Assembly (NCBI GenBank): GCA_947683625.1
Contig: CANTUR010000286.1
Coordinates: 1,178,001-1,242,000 of the forward strand
From: Mallotus nudiflorus
Taxonomy: Eukaryota > Streptophyta > Magnoliopsida > Malpighiales > Euphorbiaceae
Length of the DNA: 64,000 nt
Direction of reading: 5' to 3'
A program made the translations under genes and the position numbers. Shown here one piece after another: positions 12,524 to 23,509 of this stretch; within the stretch, counting starts at the first letter, position 1, and every line of letters starts with the position of its first letter. The notes beneath the pieces were generated by a model. The model saw only the letters and a list, made by a program, of their open reading frames with translations, was not told the origin of the DNA and ran no database searches.

Positions 12524-13022
12524 GTTAATTAATTAATTTGTTACTCTCAACTTTCTGAAAATTTTGTAAAAAATGTATGTTCCCTTTTTATCTACTACAG
12601 ATTCATTCTCATCAATTTATTGCAAAACAAAACAAAACATAAACAATTTGGTTTAGTGAGCTATTTAAGGCAACTTAGTTGACTTTGCCATATAATCGGT
12701 GCCTCATATTTATATTAGTTAACCATGTGCTACTTTTTTTTTTTTTTCCCTAAATCACCTGTATGTAAATAAATTATATTCTAACTAATCCAATTTGACT
12801 CTACATATACTAAATTCGAATTCAAAGCCTAGTTTAAGAGAGAACAATTTTCTACCATATGATTCTAAAGATTAATTGTTAGTGCTACTTCTACTTCTTA
12901 GGAATATATTTTATTTATTTGATATATTTATTTTTAGTAGTTGAGCATCCCCTACCTTTAATTTCATAGAGGGAATTGTTTTCTAATTACCATATTCATA
13001 AAATTTCTTAAAATTTTAGAAT

Positions 13023-13043
13023 CACTACTAGAAAAAAAAAAGA
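13023..13043 (+). repeat. possible CACTA-transposon left terminus
   Basis: CACTACTAGAAAA closely resembles the terminal repeat CACTACAAGAAAA of plant CACTA (En/Spm) elements. No matching inverse end was found nearby, so this may be a broken element or chance. Confidence 0.3.
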
Positions 13044-13078
13044 TTTTTTTTTAAAAAAAAAGACATTATGTAGAGATT

Positions 13079-13380
13079 TTTTTTTTTTTTTTTAACCAAG
13101 TGCAAAGAAAAAGAGATGGAGATCAATCCCAAGTGGAATTTACGTCCTATGTTATGTTTGGCACCAGACAAAGAACTCAGGACTATTTAGACACTTTTTG
13201 AAATGTATGTTGTGCAGTAAAGAATCATAACTAAAAGAAAGAAAATAATTAAATTGAATGCCCATACAAAGAAGATTTTGGAAAATGCCATTCCAGATTT
13301 TTAAGCAGGTATAAAGCAAGCCAGAAACCACCCCTGAATTGCGGTACTTCAAGGATGACAAAAAATTCATTTCATGTTGT
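13079..13380 (-). other. possible poly(A)-tailed retro-insertion
   Basis: A run of about 16 T at 13079-13094 would be a poly(A) tail on the minus strand. The adjoining 280 bases are less AT-rich than the surroundings and hold an open minus frame of 72 codons (13152-13370) with no recognised domain. This fits a processed transcript or short retroposon. No target duplication was identified. Confidence 0.3.
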
Positions 13381-14479
13381 AAGGCATGCTTTTATCGCTA
13401 TGAATCCAAAATTAACCTCTAATTATATTATTAATGCTTTAAAATTATTGAACTGAAGAAACAATTTGGCAAGAATTAATGGCAATTGCAGTCTTACCGA
13501 ACTCTAACACAAAAAAATTTCACTTCATTTCTGTAATATTTACATTGAATTTAAGCCAAAAGATAGCTAACTAAACTAATAAAAAAAACCCACAAAGAAT
13601 ATTAAAGCAGTGTGTTAAATTTTAATTAGTAACAAAAGAGTTAATCTGAACTTATGAAACCATTAAAGTAGTAACACAGATCATAAGTACGTACCAAAAC
13701 ATCATTATCTACAATGATGTCAAAATCTAAAATTTTAATGTCAATTTGAAAAAACTTAAGTATATGCCAGAGATGGTGTTAAGTGCTCACATAAATTGAA
13801 TAAATGATGTACCATTTAAATCTGTTTGAGCTAATTTAACACTTAAACTTTGGGTAAAGATCAAATCAGACCTAAATTTATGTTTGCCTTTTTATTATTC
13901 AACAATCCAACAAAAATCTTCTTGATGAACTACAAACATTCTCCATAATATCAAATCACTCAATACATTAGAGTTTATAATTAATTATAATGGAGAGATA
14001 TTTTATTATTATAGTTTTAGTTTTAGTTATTATTATTATTATTAATAAAAATTTTAAAGCTAATAATATATTATATTAATGTATATTTTATAAAATATTT
14101 TTAAAGTATAAATAAATACGAGCGTTAACAGAAATTTTAAAAATAAAATAAATATATAAATAAATTAGAAATCTATATTTCAAAACTAATAAATAGTGTT
14201 GGTGGATAATTAAATTTTTGTATATATTAATAATATATTATTAGACTTTTAAATTTTACAAAATATGAATAGAATTTTCATTCTAAACATAATTTTTAAA
14301 ACTAAAGTGATAATAAATTTTTATTTTTTACTAAAATCAGAATTAATTTGTTAAATAAATAAAATACTGGAGATATTTTTGCAATAACTTTTATTTATCT
14401 GTCAAAAAGTGTAATTTTTCAGGACTAAATTGACTTTTGCTGTAAGATTTAAGGGATAAATTGACTTAGAAAAGTTAGA

Positions 14480-14976
14480 GTTTAGTGCACCGTTGGTACC
14501 TAAATTTTGGGTCATGTTTCACTTTTGTATCAAAATTTCAATTTTTTCTTTTTAGTTTCAAAAATTTTATTTTTGTTCTAAGTTAAAGTTTTTTGAACAT
14601 ATCCAATCAAAATTAATATATATGATAGCCAGAATATATAGTATATTGGCCACATAAGCATTCTATTAAACAGTTTAATCACTTTGTAAGTTTCATAAAT
14701 TAAAATTTGTTAAAATTGTATTTTATAGGACCCACAAGTAAATTTTGTTTTTTAGGACCAATAAAAAAATTAGACTATTTAATGAGATGTTTATATGGTA
14801 AATATACAAAAAAGATATTTATTATGGCCGCCACATATGCTAAATTTGATTAGATATGTTCAAAGTATTTTAACTTGAAATAAAATAAAATTTTAGTAAT
14901 TGAAAAAAAAATTAAAAATTTGGTACCATTTTGAAACATTAAGTAAAATTATAATACCAATGGTGTAATAAATCTA
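14480..14976. mobile_element. foldback MITE, Mutator-like
   Basis: The two halves are imperfect inverted repeats over nearly the full length. The left end runs TTTAGTGCACCGTTGGTACC and the right end inverted reads ATTTATTACACCATTGGTAT. Internal arms also match (for example GAACATATCCAATCAAA against GAACATATCTAATCAAA inverted, and ATAGGACCCACAAG against its inverse). Flanks AAAAGTTAGA (14470-14479) and AAAAGTTAAA (14977-14986) could be a 9-10 bp target duplication, the size made by Mutator-like elements. It codes for nothing. Confidence 0.75.
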
Positions 14977-14986
14977 AAAAGTTAAA

Positions 14987-15033
14987 AGGTCTCACTTGAT
15001 ATTCATTTAAAAATTCAAAACCCAAATTGATTG

Positions 15034-15097
<64 letters not shown>

Positions 15098-15850
15098 TAT
15101 GAATAGAGGGAAAAAAGTATAAAAGTATAAATTAATCTATATATATATATAACAAGAATTAGCACAATGAGTAATATTAAATCAGACCAAAAATTAAAAT
15201 AAAACTAAAAATTAAAATAAATGAGTTAATTTCATTAAAATTTTTTTAATTTTTAATCTATACTATATATAAAAGTATAAATAGAGGGAAATTTTTTTTA
15301 GACAAAAATAGATATATACTTTTTATATATTTACAAAAATCGTCTTAATTTGATTTTTAAAAGTTTTTAAAATTGATAATAATTTTAGTTTGTATTTTAA
15401 AATTTAAAATTTTATATTTAAAAATATTATAGATTTAAATAAAAATAAAATAATTATATTGTATTTATTATCAAATTTAAATAAATATATAAATTCTTAA
15501 ATTAGTATAAGCTTCATATTTATTTTAATTATATTATAGATAAAAAAATATTACTCTTCCATTTAATTTTTATATTCTATAATTATATTATATTATTTTT
15601 ATTTTTCATGCATAATGTTTAAAACTATTACTATTTAAACATTTTTAAACAATTATTTTTATATTATTTTTTTATAATAACTCTTAAAATGTAATATATA
15701 TTTTATATGAATTATTTATAATATATATTATTTATTATTAACATTTTATTTCATTAATATTATAATAATCTTTATTTTTATTAAAAAATATCATAAATTA
15801 TATATTTAAAAACTATTTCAACTATGTGAATTGCTCGGTTATAAATATTT

Positions 15851-15932
<82 letters not shown>

Positions 15933-16676
15933 TTGTCCAGCACAACACAACGGCAGACAACTTGAAATTTATTTCACTACTTGCCTTTTTCTGAATCATA
16001 TGAAGAAAATAACAAAAAACACGAATTTTGCTTTCTCTTTTTTTTTTTTTCGCCTTTTCCAATAATTTGAAGAAAATAACAAAAAAAAAAAAAAGGAAGA
16101 ATTAAATTTCTTCAATAATTTCACTTCTCTTTTTTTTTTTTTTTCACTTCTCTTTAATAATTTCTTTTTAAAAGAATTGCTTCAGCTGTTTGTGCTGAAA
16201 GTTGAAATCTTTGAAAATTCAAAAAGCTTTTTTGTTTTTATTTCACTAAACCATCAATTCTGTCAACTTTTACATTAGCGAAAAAAATATTTCTATAAAA
16301 TTTAAATATTTAATTATTATTGTCAAGCATTAAATTTAGTTTGAATGCTTATTAATTATTACTTTTAATAAGCATTCAATTTAGTTTGATTTAATAATTA
16401 TACAAAAATTTTAAATATTTGTTGATGTTTTATAATTTTAGTCAACTTTTTTTAAATTATAATTTTTTTGAGGAAACCTTTTTTTAGATTATAATTAAAA
16501 TATCTGGATTTGGCTGATTTCTGAATTTATTTTTTAAAAGCACTTTTTATTTAGTCAATCCAGCAATTAAAGAAACCATTAAAGTTCTTGTTAAACTCTT
16601 CAATATAACCAAAGTTGGTGTATTAATACTATATAATATATCAATGCTTCTAATTAGATAAGTGTTAATCAAATAG

Positions 16677-16679
<3 letters not shown>
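14987..16679. other. very AT-rich region with long (AT)n tracts
   Basis: Contains pure (AT)n tracts at about 15037-15092 and 15857-15930 and several copies of a TATAAAAGTATRAATAGAGGGA-like sentence (near 15091, 15111 and 15267). The minus frame at 15781-16062 is an Ile-Tyr repeat read through the (AT)n tract. No gene recognised. Confidence 0.6.

Positions 16680-16762
<83 letters not shown>
16680..16762. repeat. compound microsatellite (AC)n(AT)n
   Basis: About 26 AC units followed by about 16 AT units. It sits at the 3' side of the SINE-like sequence read on the minus strand. Confidence 0.95.
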
Positions 16763-16764
<2 letters not shown>

Positions 16765-16766
<2 letters not shown>

Positions 16767-16860
16767 CAACTGGAAAGTCAAGGAAGAGCGAGGATCGAAC
16801 CCATGACCTCACTTTACAATATTCAACATTTGAGTCAGTAGACTATAAAGGAAGGACTAC
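16765..16860 (-). mobile_element. tRNA-derived SINE head
   Basis: On the minus strand a B box GGGTTCGATCC (16792-16802) is preceded by an A-box-like TAGTCTACTGACTCA (16831-16845). The spacing is like that of a tRNA-type RNA polymerase III promoter. Downstream comes a short body (TCGCTCTTCCTTGACTTTCC) and then (TA)n(TG)n. There is no clover-leaf tRNA. The 5' border is uncertain. Confidence 0.55.
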
Positions 16861-18382
16861 ATATACACATGTTCATACTATAGAAGAACTCATAAATACA
16901 ACTTCCATTTTCTCATTTGATATTTGGAATCGCTAGAAAATGTCAAAATTTATATGGAAACTTTTGCTGTCAGGCTTTTTTTTTTTTTTTTGAATAATGC
17001 TGAAATATTATTATACAAAAATTGAAAGAGGAGCATCACCCTTTACAAAGCTTGGGATGCATTCAAGGTGTATATCTTTGTTAACCACTACTGAATCTAA
17101 AGAAATTGCCCATTTTGCCAAATTATGAGTCATCCTATTGCCTTCTTTACGAATACAATTAAAAAGAATAGCTTCAAAACAACAAATGGGCTATAAAATA
17201 TCATCAATTAAAAGACTAAACAGTCAAAAGTACAAACTTAGGAGTCTTGACCTTTAAAAGAGAACCTAACAATTAGTTTCAACACCTGAACACCAAATAG
17301 CACGACTGAAGCATTTTGCCATTAAAATAGATAGAGAATGAGGGACACTTGTTCCCACTAAAATCAACACTTGCCCAAATTATCTCTAAGAACAACTCCA
17401 AAACCTATAACCAAAGATGACCTACACAATACAACATTAGTGAAGTCAACTGGTGGAGGAGACTAGTGACTTTAGACTTATCAAATCAAAAGTATAGAAA
17501 ATGAGGCACCTTAACTGGCTTGTTGAAATTTATATACAAACCCAAAGCTTGGAAACTAATTAATGAAGCCTCAGTTATATAACGTTCATGAGGAGATTGA
17601 TTACAAGCAAATCAGATCAATTATAAAATGTCACATACTAAAGCAATTTGCTATTTGTCAAATTTAGATAGCAAAAAGTAAAACCAATCATGTATGGATG
17701 AATGGGGGAAGTTGTTGGCATGAAGCAAAAAAGTACAAGATAACCATGCAGCTCTTGCCCAATTACAATCTTTGAAAATATAAATTCTAGTTTCAATAAG
17801 GCCTCCATAAAAATAATAAGGAAACACACCCATTAACCCTTTCTGTGATAAATTATTACCACTAGGCAGAAAATTATAAAGTAATCTCCAAAAAAAGAGC
17901 TTAACTCGTGGTTGTAGTTGAAGAGACCATATAATTTTCCAGGCTTAATCTGTTGGAGCAGAAGAAGATGATTGTAAATTGCTCTGCATATGAAGGCTTT
18001 TTTGTACATGGTAATTTGATTTAACAGAGTATTTTTCAGTATTTGTATGGACCCAAAATTACTTATTTAGAGGAAAATAATAGTTGATCGACATTTGAAA
18101 GACCGCATAAAATTGGACTGGAATAAAGGTTTCCTTCACCAAGCTAGTTTTTAATGTTTAATTTCAGCATCACAAATAACCCACTATTGTATTTGGAGCT
18201 AAATTATGCTAAACCAAAGATTGCATCCCATTCACTTCTATTATCCACTTATATGATCATGTCCCAATCAAAGCTTTGTTCCTCACTCACCAACCTAAAC
18301 CATTACTAAGGATTGGGATGTCTTTACAAAACATATGCCAAACATAGCTAAGCTTATGTCTTATCTTGGCATGTAAGAAATC

Positions 18383-18679
18383 TGTTAGAATATTAAGTTT
18401 TTCCTTATATAAGTAAGCTAAAAATCTAAATAATGTGATGAATTTTGCTAAAATTTTTGTATGTAATAATGATCTTACTTTAGTAATTAAAAAGGAAAGA
18501 TCATCTTTTAAATTAGGAATATGTTTTACTAAAAATATCAACTTTAGGTGAAGTTGGCATTAAAGTATAGTGCAGCCATACTCAGCTCTGTAATATCTCT
18601 GCTATATATAGTAGACTTTGTTAATGAAATTAGTATGAGAAGCTTTAGTTTTTTCATATTCTTATTCATAATTTCAACA
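18383..18679 (+). repeat. 5' LTR of the non-autonomous copia element
   Basis: Starts TGTTAGAATATT and ends TTTCAACA. A TATATATAG box near 18603 is a likely promoter. The downstream bases are the primer binding site. Confidence 0.93.
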
Positions 18680-18680
18680 G

Positions 18681-18692
18681 TAGTATCAGAGT
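18681..18692 (+). other. primer binding site (degenerate)
   Basis: TAGTATCAGAGT differs at two positions from TGGTATCAGAGC, the initiator Met-tRNA site of plant copia elements. It lies two bases past the LTR end. Confidence 0.8.
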
Positions 18693-18806
18693 TGCACTTT
18701 CTAAGGACTATGTGGTTAGTTTGTGAGAGTTTTAGCAGAGTTAAACACTTAAGAGAAAAGAATCAAACACTTATGAATTTGTGTGAGAGTTTTCAATAAC
18801 TTTAAA

Positions 18807-19643
18807 ATGACTTCCTTTAGCAACAATGCTACTCTAGCAATTCCAGTTTTCAATGGAGATCACTACCACATCTGGTCAGTTAAACTGAAGACTTACTTGA
18901 AGTCCTAAGTCCTATGGCATGTGGTATAAACTAATGAAGATCCACTAGTTTTAAGAGTAAATCCCACCATAGCTTAAACTAAAGCTCATAAGGAGGATAA
19001 ATTAAAGAAGGACAAAGCTTTAGCTTGTATTTATACATGATTGACAAATCACATCTTCACTAGTATTATAGATTTAGAGAGTCCTAAGGTTGTATAGGAC
19101 AGCTCAAAGAAACTTTCGAAGGCACAAGCATAGTTAAGGCTGTGAGACTCCTTACACTCAAAAGGGAGTTTGCTTTGATGAATATGAAAGATTCAGAGTC
19201 TACTGAAGCTTATTCTAGTAAAGAAATGGACCTAGTTAATCAAATTAGATTACATAGAGAGAGTCTTCCTAATGAAAAAGTTACGGAGAAGATCATGATT
19301 ATTCTTCCATAAAAATTTGAAGCTAAAATTTTAGCCATTGAAAAGTCTTGTGATATACAAAAACTCACTATTGTAGAATTAGTGAGCAAGTTACAAGCTC
19401 AAGAATAAAAGAGTTTCCATGAGATTTGATAAAAGTGTTGAAGGAGCATTTCAAGTCTCCTATTTTAACAAAGTTTCTATAAATAATAAAGAAGGAAGAG
19501 TTGAACATCCTCCTTGTGGTGTATGTAAGAGAATATATCATCTAAAAAAAGATCATAAATGGAAAGGAAAACCTCAATGCAAATTTTACAATTTTTTTTG
19601 CCATATTGAGAAGTTTTGTAAAAAGAAGCAAAATCAGTATTAA
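18807..19643 (+). pseudogene. gag of the non-autonomous copia element
   Basis: Begins with an ATG opening a typical N-terminus in which an IPVFNGDHYHIWSVKLKTYL box matches the DUF4219/UBN2 gag start. The helical middle contains LLTLKREFALMNMKDSES. The C-terminal frame (19419-19643) has two cysteine clusters, CGVCKRIYHLKKDHKWKG and CKFYNFFCHIEKFC, a decayed CCHC pair of the kind seen in copia gag. Stops occur throughout, many at positions where relatives have Gln or Trp. Confidence 0.85.
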
Positions 19644-19733
19644 TAAAATCAGCCTTAATCCATAAATCTTGTTGAAAAGCAACCTTAATTTTAGTAAACT
19701 AACTTTGTACAAGATTAAAAAGTGCATTTATTC

Positions 19734-20527
19734 ATGGCTATTAAAGTTCCATCTGAGGAAAATGATCAATTTTGGTTTATGGATAGTGGGTGCATAAGTC
19801 ATATGGCCAAGGATGCATCTTCATTCACTCATTTAGACAAAATTTTCAAAACTAATGTCAAGTTAGGAAATGGGGAATAAGTTCAAGTAGAAGGAAAAGG
19901 ATCAATTGCTATTTAGAAAAAGCAAAATATGAAGCTTATTTTAAATGTCATATTTATACCATCTTTAGAATAAAATTTGCTTAGTGTACCTTAATTACTA
20001 AAGAAAGTTATTCTGTGTTATTTAAGAATCATTCTTGCACTATCTTTGATCAAAATGATTATAAGATAATTGAGGTTAAGATGATGGATAAAAGTTTTCC
20101 ATTAAGTTTTGATTATTTAAGTTTAAGTGCTAAAAATGAAAAGGATGATAAAGATAATGAAAAGCAAGAAGATCGGGTGAAAATAGGAATTTCAGCATTA
20201 AAATTTCTAGTAGGTTCAATATCAGCTCAAGAACTTCAAGTTTTAAATGTTGTTTTAACTCAGAAATGTAGAGTTCTATTAATTCTAAAACACATAAGGC
20301 TACAAGTCAAGAAAAGTGTCACTTTGCCTTTAATAATAGCAAGGCCAATAAAGGATTTACTAGGAAGAAAGAATGGCAACAAAATAAGACAAGAAGTGTC
20401 CAAAATTGAGGAAAAAGAAAGATATTTAGTTGCTAAAATTCAGTCCAAAAACCCAGTCATAAGAGGGTGTGAAGTTCAAGGGATGAAGATTTTAATGTCC
20501 AAGGCAAAACTTAAGGAGGAATGTTAG
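19734..20527 (+). pseudogene. copia protease and charged C-terminal tail
   Basis: The first part reads FWFMDSGCISHMAKD, with the aspartic-protease DSG triad, then VKLGNGE and a NLLSVP box, the usual end of the copia protease. A frame change near 20005 leads into a frame (from 20015) with CTIFDQNDYKIIEVKM and then about 130 residues of Lys/Glu-rich sequence not recognised as any pol domain. The frame ends at 20527, inside the 3' LTR start. An autonomous element would continue into integrase here. The tail may be a non-autonomous lineage's own sequence or shifted remnants of pol. Confidence 0.75.
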
Positions 20528-20817
20528 AATATTGAGTTTTTCCTTGTACAAGTAAGCTAAAAATCTAAATGATATGATGTATTTTATTGAAATTTTTGTA
20601 TGTAATGATGTTCTCACTTTATTAGTTAAAAAGGAAAGATCATCCTTAAAATTAGGAATATGTTTTACTAAAAATATTAGCCTTAGGTGAAGTTGGTATT
20701 GAAGTACGGTCAAGTTATACTCAGCTCTATAATATTTGTACTATATATAGCAGACTTTGTTAATGAAATTAGTATGAGAAGCTTTATTTTTTCATTCTCT
20801 TATTCATAGTTTCAACA
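20522..20817 (+). repeat. 3' LTR of the non-autonomous copia element
   Basis: Same termini as the 5' LTR and preceded by the purine tract AAGGAGGAA. It is followed directly by the target duplication AAATC. Confidence 0.93.
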
Positions 20818-21386
20818 AAATCTCCTTTTATAAAATGCTTTACTTTTAACGCTTGGATGCACAAAGAGTGAGTGTTTGTGATTATCCTCCATCGTTTCTT
20901 ATTTGGGTAAGAGTGCTAAATTAGAATCATACAGGTGGCAAAAACTTGATCCTCCCTCTTTCTTTCTCATTGACATCTTATCCCATGACATCTAGTGAAT
21001 CTTATGATTATTGGACATGTCACCTAACCAAAACTTACAAATATGCATTTGGATATCATCACATTAAGTACTAGAAGAGCAAAGAAAGACATCACATAAG
21101 TAAGAATTTATTACACTAATGACTTTGTCAAGATTTCTTTCCTCGTACTAAAAAGGTACTTCTCTTTCCATCCTTTAAGCTTTTTTCATATCCTTTCCAC
21201 TACACCATTAAAAAATAATTTCTTAGAATTATTAATAATGGAAGGTAAACTAAGATATTTGGGATGACGAACAACCACTTTCACCCCTAAAATCTCAATG
21301 AGAGCATCCCACTTTACTTAATCCATATTATTACTAAAAGAGGCCTCAGGCTTGTTAAAGTTAATAACATGGCCTGAAGCAAGTAT

Positions 21387-21458
21387 ATAGTCATGAAGAA
21401 TAGCCACTAACTGCCTATCCTTTAGGATTGTTGCTCTAATAAATAGAATACTATCATT

Positions 21459-21504
<46 letters not shown>

Positions 21505-21577
21505 AATGATAGTATTCTATTTATTAGAGCAACAATCCTAAAGGATAGGCAGTTAGTGGCTATTCTTCATGACTATG
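21387..21577. repeat. perfect inverted repeat around (AT)n
   Basis: The left arm (21387 to about 21467) and right arm (about 21496-21576) are exact inverted copies over about 80 bases, separated by an (AT)n core. A second (AT)n tract (about 21579-21636) follows the right arm. The left arm is LINE-2 RT sequence in place; the right arm is an extra inverted copy. Confidence 0.95.
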
Positions 21578-21641
<64 letters not shown>

Positions 21642-23509
21642 TAATAGGGGGTCCACCTCTACTTGCCTTAATTAGATGGAGAAGGTTACTTTGAATAGTT
21701 TGTCTAATCAAAGCAGATAACCCCTTTACACACAGAAGAAATAATAAGGTAAAATTGGATCACCCTATCGGAGACCTCACCTTGGCTTTAAAACCTTACT
21801 TGAAACTCTATTAGTAAGAAAAACATATAAGACAAAATTAATATAAGATATGAGCCATTTAACAAAATGAGGTGGAAAATGCATTTTTATAAAACATTCT
21901 TAAGAAAAACCCATTTTACTTTGTCAAATGCTTTGTCATATATAATTTCAAGGCTAAGGCACCTGTTTTACCTTTCATTCTATACTTTATTATATGGAAC
22001 ATTTTAGAAGCAAAAACTGCATTGTCAATGATTAATTTGCCTGGCATAAAAGCATTTCAGGAAATGTTAATCAAAGAAGGGGAAACTTGTTTTAACTTAT
22101 TAGCCAGTACCTTAGAGATGAATTTGTACAATACATTACAAAGGCTAGTGGGTCAAAGATTTTTTTTATGGTTTTAGGACATTTGACTTTAGGAATGAGA
22201 GTGACAAAAGTATGGTTTAAACTATGTGACATGACACCAAAATTTAGAAAATTCAAAATGAGAGAAATGACATTCATACCAATAATTGGCAAATACTTTT
22301 GATAGAATAAAGTTGACATGCCATATTAGCCCGATGTCTTTGAAGGGTGCATTTTTTTTAAGAGCAACCATCACTTTATCCTCTAAGAAAGGAACCTTCG
22401 ATAAATTAGTCATTTTAAAAGAAAAAGAGTTGTCAATTGTCAAAATCACTAAATCAATGCCTAATAGAGAAACATTAAAGAATAATTGTGCATAGTTCTT
22501 ATAGCTATTGCATGTCACTTTCACTTGATCTCCATATAATATAAGAGTCCTTAATATGTACCAGAGTGTTTAATCATCTTCGTTCACTAGCTTTCTTATG
22601 GAAGAATTGAGTATTACAATCACCCTTACTCAACCAAGATGCTCAAGATCATTACTTTTAATACTGCTCCTCACTCTAATAAACTCTAAATTTTGTTAAT
22701 CAAAATATGCTTTTCTACCTAAGAATTATTAGAGGAGACTCTATATTAAAGACTTTCTAATTTTCAATGATTAAAACTTGCTATCATGCACTTTTGAAGA
22801 GATCTACTACAAGTTAAGATTTTTTCCCATCATTGACCTTATAGAAATAGCATTATCAACCATGTGCCATGACTCTGAGATTTTCTAAACTCTTGTTCCT
22901 CTATCCATGGAGATTTAAAATGAAAGAGTCATTGTCATTTTAAAGCCATAAATAAGGGAGTTATATTAAGTAATATAGAAGAATGATAAAAAAAATCAAG
23001 TAAGATGGTGAATGGTTGCCCTTGGAAAAATAAAAACCAATCATCACTACATAAGAAATGGTCCATTATCGTCTCCTTGCATACCGTTATCTCAAGTAAA
23101 TGGAAATCTAGAAAAAATCATATCCTACAAGTTATAATCATCAATAATAAGTCTAAATAGTCAATCAAAGATTGAGAATGAGCTCACCTACCTTGTTTCT
23201 CATATCTGTAGATTATTTTATTAAAATTGTTAAAAAAAAGGGCAAAAAAACCTAATAATGGATTTTTTTTATAAGTTCCTAAGTATGGTGTTTTTATTAG
23301 ATTTCGGACACCTATAAATCCCACAGCCCTACCATATAAGTGAATTATGAGCCTGACAAACTTTAAATAGAATATGATGAGAGGAGAAAGATTGTATAAG
23401 TAGTTAGAAGCTTCTCTTTTTCGTAGTAATAATAACACTCCTAATTTACCCATTGAATCCACTGTAATCATGTTATATGAGGAAAAAACACATCGTAACT
23501 TCTTCAAGA

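Larger units (their letters stand above)
12524..14469. other. AT-rich region upstream of the NLR remnant
   Basis: The first few hundred bases would hold the promoter of the NLR gene; no clear core element is assigned. A CACTA-like terminus (13023) and a possible poly(A)-tailed insertion (13079-13380) are listed separately. From about 13400 to 14469 nothing further is recognised; the (TTA)n-like stretch near 14020-14045 is simple sequence. Confidence 0.4.
18383..20817 (+). mobile_element. non-autonomous copia element, complete with LTRs and TSD
   Basis: LTRs of 297 and 296 bp begin TGTTAGAATATT and end TTTCAACA. Perfect 5-bp target duplication AAATC at 18378-18382 and 20818-20822. A primer site follows the first LTR and a purine tract (AAGGAGGAA) precedes the second. 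The internal region of about 1.84 kb encodes only gag and protease-type sequence; integrase, reverse transcriptase and RNase H are missing. The LTRs differ at roughly 30 positions by eye, so the insertion is old. It sits inside LINE-2 ORF2. Confidence 0.95.
16992..23507 (-). pseudogene. LINE-2 ORF2, interrupted
   Basis: The minus frame 23184-23507 has an endonuclease piece with VDSMGKLGVLLLL. Frames 22092-22319 and 22222-22524 hold the RT N-terminal part (LNHTFVTLIPKVK). Near 22050 an MPGKLIIDNAVFASK box is visible. The catalytic FADD box region falls at the edge of the palindrome, where the first Asp reads Asn (ANDSILF). After the copia insertion (18383-20817) the frame resumes with KIRHKLSYVWHMF. 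The zf-RVT piece (17638-17833) has CNWARAAWL. The RNase H end has EGNRMTHNLAKWA near 17130. Many frame breaks; not functional. Confidence 0.82.

Noticed and set aside
15781..16062. 93-residue minus frame
   Set aside because: Consists mainly of an Ile-Tyr repeat from an (AT)n tract.
16547..16732. 61-residue minus frame beginning with Cys-Val repeats
   Set aside because: Produced by the (AC)n microsatellite.
16680..16760. Possible CRISPR-like or satellite array
   Set aside because: Simple dinucleotide repeats without unique spacers; this is plant nuclear DNA.
16789..16850. Functional tRNA gene
   Set aside because: A and B boxes are present, but no acceptor stem or anticodon arm can be paired; a SINE head explains it better.
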